DNA from: Apostichopus japonicus | Taxonomy: Eukaryota > Echinodermata > Holothuroidea > Aspidochirotida > Stichopodidae | Reading direction: 5' to 3' | NCBI RefSeq assembly: GCF_037975245.1 | Contig: NC_092576.1 | Span: 8,697,501-8,761,500 of the forward strand | Length of the DNA stretch: 64,000 bases | Part shown: positions 63,901 through 64,000 of the stretch, piece by piece | How the letters are laid out: the number at the start of each line of letters is the position of its first letter | Numbering within the stretch: the stretch's first letter is position 1 | The notes under the pieces: model-generated | What the model was told of the DNA's origin: nothing | What the model saw: only the letters and a program-made list of their open reading frames with translations | The model's database searches: none | Position numbers and translations under genes: made by a program

Positions 63901-64000
63901 TGCCCTGTTTGGTCCATATCATAGTCTCTGATTGATCCAGGAGGTAGACGTTGAGTTGGTTTATGTTCTGGCCGTACATGTGGTAGTAGAATTCCATACA
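28532..64000 (-). CDS. Giant MAM/LDLa single-pass receptor, 5' incomplete, 36 exons in window
   Basis: Exons (minus, 5' to 3', by lower-upper base): 63842-64000, 63156-63246, 61706-61837, 61022-61278, 60248-60500, 59443-59669, 58190-58307, 57168-57281, 56030-56170, 55433-55689, 54608-54692, 52996-53127, 52466-52606, 51243-51337, 50165-50329, 48511-48601, 47661-47819, 46980-47093, 45202-45332, 43861-44004, 43385-43574, 42398-42547, 41747-41838, 41196-41360, 40657-40783, 39925-40044, 38501-38644, 36927-37189, 34942-35152, 34087-34218, 33242-33345, 32133-32294, 31180-31309, 29666-29713, 29061-29157, 28532-28619. All have AG/GT borders and the phases chain without conflict (5229 nt, 1742 residues). 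Domain order: MAM1 (partial), MAM2, MAM3, LDLa1, MAM4, LDLa2, MAM5, LDLa3, MAM6, LDLa4, MAM7, LDLa5, MAM8, LDLa6, MAM9, stalk, membrane helix, tail. MAM domains mediate adhesion and LDLa modules bind calcium and protein ligands. The NPMY tail suggests clathrin-linked uptake. The layout resembles MALRD1-type proteins; orthology is not established. Confidence 0.93.
28680..28920. repeat. (TATG/CATA)n microsatellite, SINE tail
   Basis: Degenerate tetranucleotide repeats at the 3' end of the minus-strand SINE fragment at 28921. It lies in the last intron of the MAM gene. Confidence 0.8.
28921..29036 (-). repeat. tRNA-derived SINE, 3' fragment
   Basis: Matches the non-tRNA part of the SINEs at 35608 and 63416 (gcttatcaaagccgcaagct, aggaggatct). 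The tRNA head is missing. It lies in the intron between the membrane exon and the last exon. Confidence 0.85.
29715..31179. other. Intron 3' of MAM9
   Basis: No exon seen. A 75-codon open frame on the plus strand at 30086 has no recognisable motif and is judged spurious. C-rich tract near 29885-29905. Confidence 0.5.
31180..34218 (-). CDS. MAM domain 9 (34087-34218, 33242-33345, 32133-32294, 31180-31309)
   Basis: [20 protein letters not shown]; middle split into 104-nt and 162-nt exons ([21 protein letters not shown]); end [16 protein letters not shown] followed by a membrane-proximal segment. It is the last extracellular domain. Confidence 0.93.
31495..31600. repeat. Short tandem duplication
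   Basis: cagcttgtgaccaagaacca with agcttatgccaaaag occurs twice, at about 31504 and 31561. A related phrase (cattttccttactta) recurs at 31608 and 31912. Confidence 0.8.
32626..32960 (+). repeat. Dispersed repeat, copy 1
   Basis: Matches 59040-59370 in inverted orientation (caagcctgcctatagaaaaa, gtggctggt, tggccaaaaacagggg). About 330 bp. No coding sequence; class unknown. Confidence 0.8.
34942..35071 (-). CDS. LDLa module 6
   Basis: [32 protein letters not shown]: an LDLa with an extra cysteine next to the fourth and TDE in place of SDE. It shares an exon with the end of MAM8. Confidence 0.88.
35072..38644 (-). CDS. MAM domain 8 (38501-38644, 36927-37189, part of 34942-35152)
   Basis: [30 protein letters not shown]; unsplit 263-nt middle exon ([15 protein letters not shown]); end [13 protein letters not shown]. 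The end of the first exon and its splice donor are the source of the minisatellite at about 37770-38500. Confidence 0.93.
35608..35818 (-). repeat. tRNA-derived SINE, full length
   Basis: Read on the minus strand: tRNA-like head with gctcagtggttaacgcc (box A) and ggttcgagtcactcc (box B), a body with gcggctttgataagccaatg, end aggaggatctaaaataca. Same family as 28921 and 63416. It lies in the intron between MAM8 exons. Confidence 0.88.
37770..38500. repeat. Minisatellite made from the end of a MAM8 exon plus its splice donor
   Basis: About 16 units of 40-50 bp, each with gctgatggtgtggtcataag then ggtggggactt or similar. The true exon end at 38501 has the same bases: minus-strand codons [10 protein letters not shown] followed by gtaagt. 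Several units keep gtaagt after the exon-like part; others have gtagg or similar. Confidence 0.92.
38709..39027 (-). repeat. tRNA-derived SINE with LINE-like tail
   Basis: Minus strand: head with gtggtggccaattgactaag and ggttcgattcc, a body of about 200 bp, then gtaaagcgctttgagacc, gcgctatataaa and an (ATT)n tail. The tail resembles that of the LINE fragment at 47985-48275. Confidence 0.85.
39395..39867. mobile_element. hAT-like MITE, 473 bp
   Basis: Ends cagggatgtgcccagg and gtgggcacatccctg are inverted repeats. A shorter sister is at 46616-46970. The 8-bp target duplication is not clear here (agccaaag and caaagggt). Confidence 0.8.
39925..40044 (-). CDS. LDLa module 5
   Basis: [20 protein letters not shown] then [16 protein letters not shown]: intact DGSDE motif. 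A 40-codon phase 1-1 exon with donor gtgagt. Confidence 0.94.
40657..42547 (-). CDS. MAM domain 7 (42398-42547, 41747-41838, 41196-41360, 40657-40783)
   Basis: [28 protein letters not shown]; the middle is split into 92-nt and 165-nt exons ([18 protein letters not shown]). End [15 protein letters not shown]. Confidence 0.93.
42924..43000 (-). repeat. tRNA-like sequence (Thr-like anticodon loop), probably SINE or pseudogene
   Basis: Minus strand: ttagctcagttggtagagca (box A), cttgtaa anticodon loop (TGT), ggttcgaatt (box B). The acceptor and T stems pair poorly, so it is unlikely to be a working tRNA gene. Confidence 0.55.
43385..43502 (-). CDS. LDLa module 4, in the same exon as the end of MAM6
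   Basis: [19 protein letters not shown], then [10 protein letters not shown]: six cysteines, TDE in place of SDE. MAM end and LDLa share one exon, as they do for MAM8/LDLa6. Confidence 0.9.
43503..47093 (-). CDS. MAM domain 6, atypical (46980-47093, 45202-45332, 43861-44004, part of 43385-43574)
   Basis: [13 protein letters not shown] and HRWIQSS open the domain, but the DHT motif is missing. The middle is split as [14 protein letters not shown] and [12 protein letters not shown]. The end is degenerate ([11 protein letters not shown]). It is the most diverged MAM here. A MITE ends only 9 bp from the first exon. Confidence 0.88.
44040..44690. repeat. Minisatellite, unit about 108 bp, with a copy of an exon acceptor
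   Basis: Six units with gactctgtcag at 44051, 44152, 44261, 44368, 44476 and 44584, plus G/A-rich ggaaggagggagggaaggga. On the minus strand each unit reads ctgacagagtca, resembling the real acceptor of the exon at 44004 (cttacag then agtcagc). The array lies directly upstream of that exon. Confidence 0.88.
45953..46347. mobile_element. hAT-like MITE, 395 bp
   Basis: Ends cagggttgtccaacc and ggttggacaaccctg. Perfect 8-bp target ctttagta at 45945-45952 and 46348-46355. No coding capacity. In a MAM6 intron. Confidence 0.95.
46616..46970. mobile_element. hAT-like MITE, 355 bp, against a splice donor
   Basis: Same family as 39395-39867 (cagggatgtgcccaggattt at one end, ggcacatccctg at the other). 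Flanks ctctatat (46608-46615) and ctctatta (46971-46978), 6 of 8 alike. The right flank overlaps the splice donor of the MAM6 first exon (gt at 46979-46978). Confidence 0.87.
47330..47640 (+). repeat. Repeat-derived sequence with hammerhead-like relic
   Basis: Pyrimidine-rich stretch, then at about 47539-47572 tttgaagaagatt, cggtaggatcgaaac, ttcaggcc. This resembles a decayed hammerhead core (CUGANGA, stem gatt/gatc, GAAAC). It lies just before LDLa3 on the opposite strand. Confidence 0.35.
47661..47819 (-). CDS. LDLa module 3 with Thr/Pro linker
   Basis: Linker [14 protein letters not shown], probably O-glycosylated, then [20 protein letters not shown] and [10 protein letters not shown]: the most canonical LDLa in the window, with an intact DGSDE motif. 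Confidence 0.95.
47985..48275 (+). mobile_element. LINE 3' fragment (CR1/L2-like end of reverse transcriptase ORF)
   Basis: Open frame with [33 protein letters not shown] and [10 protein letters not shown], the typical C-terminal end of CR1/L2-type LINE ORF2. Then gtaaagtgccttgagc, ggcgctatataag and (ATT)n. 5'-truncated, as usual for LINEs. In the intron between LDLa3 and MAM5. Confidence 0.88.
48511..52606 (-). CDS. MAM domain 5 (52466-52606, 51243-51337, 50165-50329, 48511-48601)
   Basis: [21 protein letters not shown] in the first exon. The middle is split into 95-nt and 165-nt exons ([21 protein letters not shown]). End [14 protein letters not shown]. The first exon's end is the source of the 88-bp minisatellite at 51581-52465. 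The last donor is gtttct, weaker than the others. Confidence 0.93.
48640..49990. repeat. Tandem repeats in a MAM5 intron
   Basis: A block of about 590 bp starting gaaagtcaggattta occurs at about 48639 and 49228. Within and after it are repeated units of about 90 bp with cactctatactgt, catatcatgct and ctgacagtatgaacagttcc. No exon sequence was recognised in the unit. Confidence 0.85.
50419..50783. mobile_element. TTAA-flanked MITE, copy 1 (piggyBac-like)
   Basis: About 365 bp, closely alike to 53789-54156. Bounded by TTAA at 50419-50422 and 50780-50783, with inverted ends (aaagggtactcgccc, gggcgagtcttcaatgcctt). TTAA targets are characteristic of piggyBac-type transposition. Confidence 0.83.
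51581..52465. repeat. Exact 88-bp minisatellite made from a MAM5 exon end plus splice donor
   Basis: Ten units start with cataccagca at 51581, 51669, 51757, 51845, 51933, 52021, 52109, 52197, 52285 and 52373, exactly 88 bp apart. The eleventh, at 52461, is the real exon end ([13 protein letters not shown], donor gtatgt). Variant units recur every four (51845/52197, 51933/52285, 52021/52373), a 352-bp higher-order repeat. Each unit carries about 40 bp of exon sequence plus the donor. Confidence 0.96.
52996..53127 (-). CDS. LDLa module 2
   Basis: [17 protein letters not shown] then [18 protein letters not shown]: a good LDLa module with the SDE motif, F in place of the usual G after CGD. Phase 1-1 exon of 44 codons. 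Confidence 0.94.
53330..53580. repeat. Diverged repeat with tgaccttt motifs
   Basis: Two related units with tttacaagg-ttttcac-atttgacct and ctccaccaaaa. Similar phrases occur in the composite insert at 21572-24143, so this may be the same interspersed family. Confidence 0.6.
53789..54156. mobile_element. TTAA-flanked MITE, copy 2 (piggyBac-like)
   Basis: TTAA at 53789-53792 and 54153-54156. Inverted ends aaagggtgtgaagactcgc and gcgagtcttcaatgccttt. Body matches copy 1 (gaaacgtctaatgccggtaa, tacagctgcggtcaataccc). Confidence 0.85.
54608..56170 (-). CDS. MAM domain 4 (56030-56170, 55433-55689, 54608-54692)
   Basis: [22 protein letters not shown]; unsplit middle exon with [15 protein letters not shown]; end [15 protein letters not shown] copy of about 35 bp of the middle exon lies in the intron just upstream (55753-55790). 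Confidence 0.93.
55753..55790. repeat. Copy of a MAM4 exon fragment in the adjoining intron
   Basis: accaaatgtgaaggtcacgg and ccggccacagag match the exon at about 55585-55622 (gtgaaggtcacagccggcc) with few changes. It lies about 65 bp outside the exon edge at 55689. Single copy. Confidence 0.8.
56171..57167. other. Intron between LDLa1 and MAM4
   Basis: AT-rich, no exon or clear repeat recognised; a G-rich tract near 57083-57097. Confidence 0.5.
57168..57281 (-). CDS. LDLa module 1
   Basis: One symmetrical phase 1-1 exon of 38 codons with six cysteines: [18 protein letters not shown], then [10 protein letters not shown]. The usual SDE calcium-binding motif is HDE here, and CPN replaces C-x-DG, so calcium binding may be weakened. 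Confidence 0.92.
57735..57796 (+). repeat. tRNA-like SINE head (Tyr-like anticodon loop)
   Basis: gcctggtggttagggtatcc, anticodon stem ccgc/gcgg with loop atataaa, T arm ccggg-ttcgaat-cctgg, acceptor gcct/aggc. It folds well and is followed by TTTTTT at 57803. A relative at 16679 shares the flank, so SINE is favoured over a working tRNA gene. Confidence 0.6.
57884..57944. repeat. (TA)n microsatellite
   Basis: Pure TA tract in a MAM3/LDLa1 intron, with more degenerate TA tracts to 58130. Confidence 0.92.
58190..60407 (-). CDS. MAM domain 3 (rest of 60248-60500, 59443-59669, 58190-58307)
   Basis: [13 protein letters not shown] opens the domain in the same exon that closes MAM2, so an intron that lies between other modules is absent here. 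An acidic run [10 protein letters not shown] and EDHTLG follow. Middle exon [14 protein letters not shown]; end [10 protein letters not shown]. Confidence 0.93.
59040..59370 (-). repeat. Dispersed repeat, copy 2
   Basis: Inverted partner of 32626-32960, in a different intron of the same gene. The two could pair in the pre-mRNA. Confidence 0.8.
60408..61837 (-). CDS. MAM domain 2 (exons 61706-61837, 61022-61278, part of 60248-60500)
   Basis: [12 protein letters not shown] at the start, NDFDWNN and TDHTYG in the first exon, then a single 257-nt middle exon ([11 protein letters not shown]), ending [10 protein letters not shown]. The middle region is unsplit, unlike in MAM5, 7 and 9. Confidence 0.92.
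61838..63155. other. Intron between MAM1 and MAM2
   Basis: Repeated phrases such as aaaattgtataactgaacaag, atttcatgtgaca and ggtaaataaataaat recur at about 62260-62660 with a loose period of about 150 bp. This looks like an old tandem repeat. No exon seen. Confidence 0.6.
63156..64000 (-). CDS. MAM domain 1, C-terminal part (exons 63842-64000, 63156-63246)
   Basis: [20 protein letters not shown] is the classic MAM centre (C-x-F-x-Y-H-M-x-G). The second exon ends with [10 protein letters not shown] and a cysteine, the conserved MAM end. It passes straight into MAM2 with no LDLa between. The first part of the domain is beyond the right edge. Confidence 0.93.
63416..63700 (+). repeat. tRNA-derived SINE, full length with (CATA)n tail
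   Basis: Head ggagtgtaagctcagtggtt through ggttcgagtcactcc (63419-63483), body with ctgcggctttgataagccaa, then aggaggatctaaag and a (TACA)n tail to about 63690. Opposite strand to the other two copies. Confidence 0.88.

Overview
This is a 64 kb piece of an animal nuclear genome: AT-rich, intron-rich, and full of microsatellites, minisatellites, SINEs, hAT-type DNA transposons and a Penelope-like retroelement. Gene content (tandem secreted Ig/EGF proteins and a giant MAM/LDLa receptor) and repeat style suggest a marine invertebrate deuterostome. An echinoderm, perhaps a sea cucumber, is my best guess, but that rests on impression and not on any search.

Left part, 1-26 kb, plus strand. Two tandem copies of a segment (copy A about 1-9825, copy B about 13519-25798) each carry the same modular gene: an Ig-like exon, two EGF-like exons and a short terminal EGF-like exon, all joined in phase 1. 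Copy B has its full 5' end in the window (signal-peptide exon at 10735, N-terminal domain exon at 11863). Copy A enters the window inside the gene. A Penelope-like element sits in the same intron of both copies, and a short hAT-like element sits downstream of both, so these two predate the duplication. Copy B later took up a 575-bp foldback element and a 1.95-kb hAT-like element (with a further element nested in it), both with 8-bp target duplications and clean empty sites in copy A. It also gained a 2.6-kb composite insert and a tRNA-like sequence with a well-formed hammerhead ribozyme. Copy A instead grew about 1.3 kb of GATA/GACA repeat.

Right part, 28.5-64 kb, minus strand. One large gene runs from beyond the right edge down to 28532. 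I could place 36 exons with consistent splice phases: 5229 coding bases, 1742 residues, 5' incomplete. It encodes nine MAM domains (the first partial), six LDL-receptor class A modules, a short stalk, one transmembrane helix and a cytoplasmic tail with an NPMY motif of the NPxY endocytosis type. The layout resembles MALRD1-type proteins, but here with a membrane anchor and a sorting-type tail.

The most striking observation is that four minisatellites in or beside this gene have units that contain an exon edge. Two are built from the end of a MAM exon plus its 5' splice site, one carries a copy resembling a 3' splice site, and one begins inside the last coding exon and contains the stop codon. 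A fifth, single-copy exon fragment lies in another intron. The introns also hold tRNA-derived SINEs, a LINE tail whose 3' end resembles one SINE's tail, hAT-like MITEs and a pair of TTAA-flanked MITEs.
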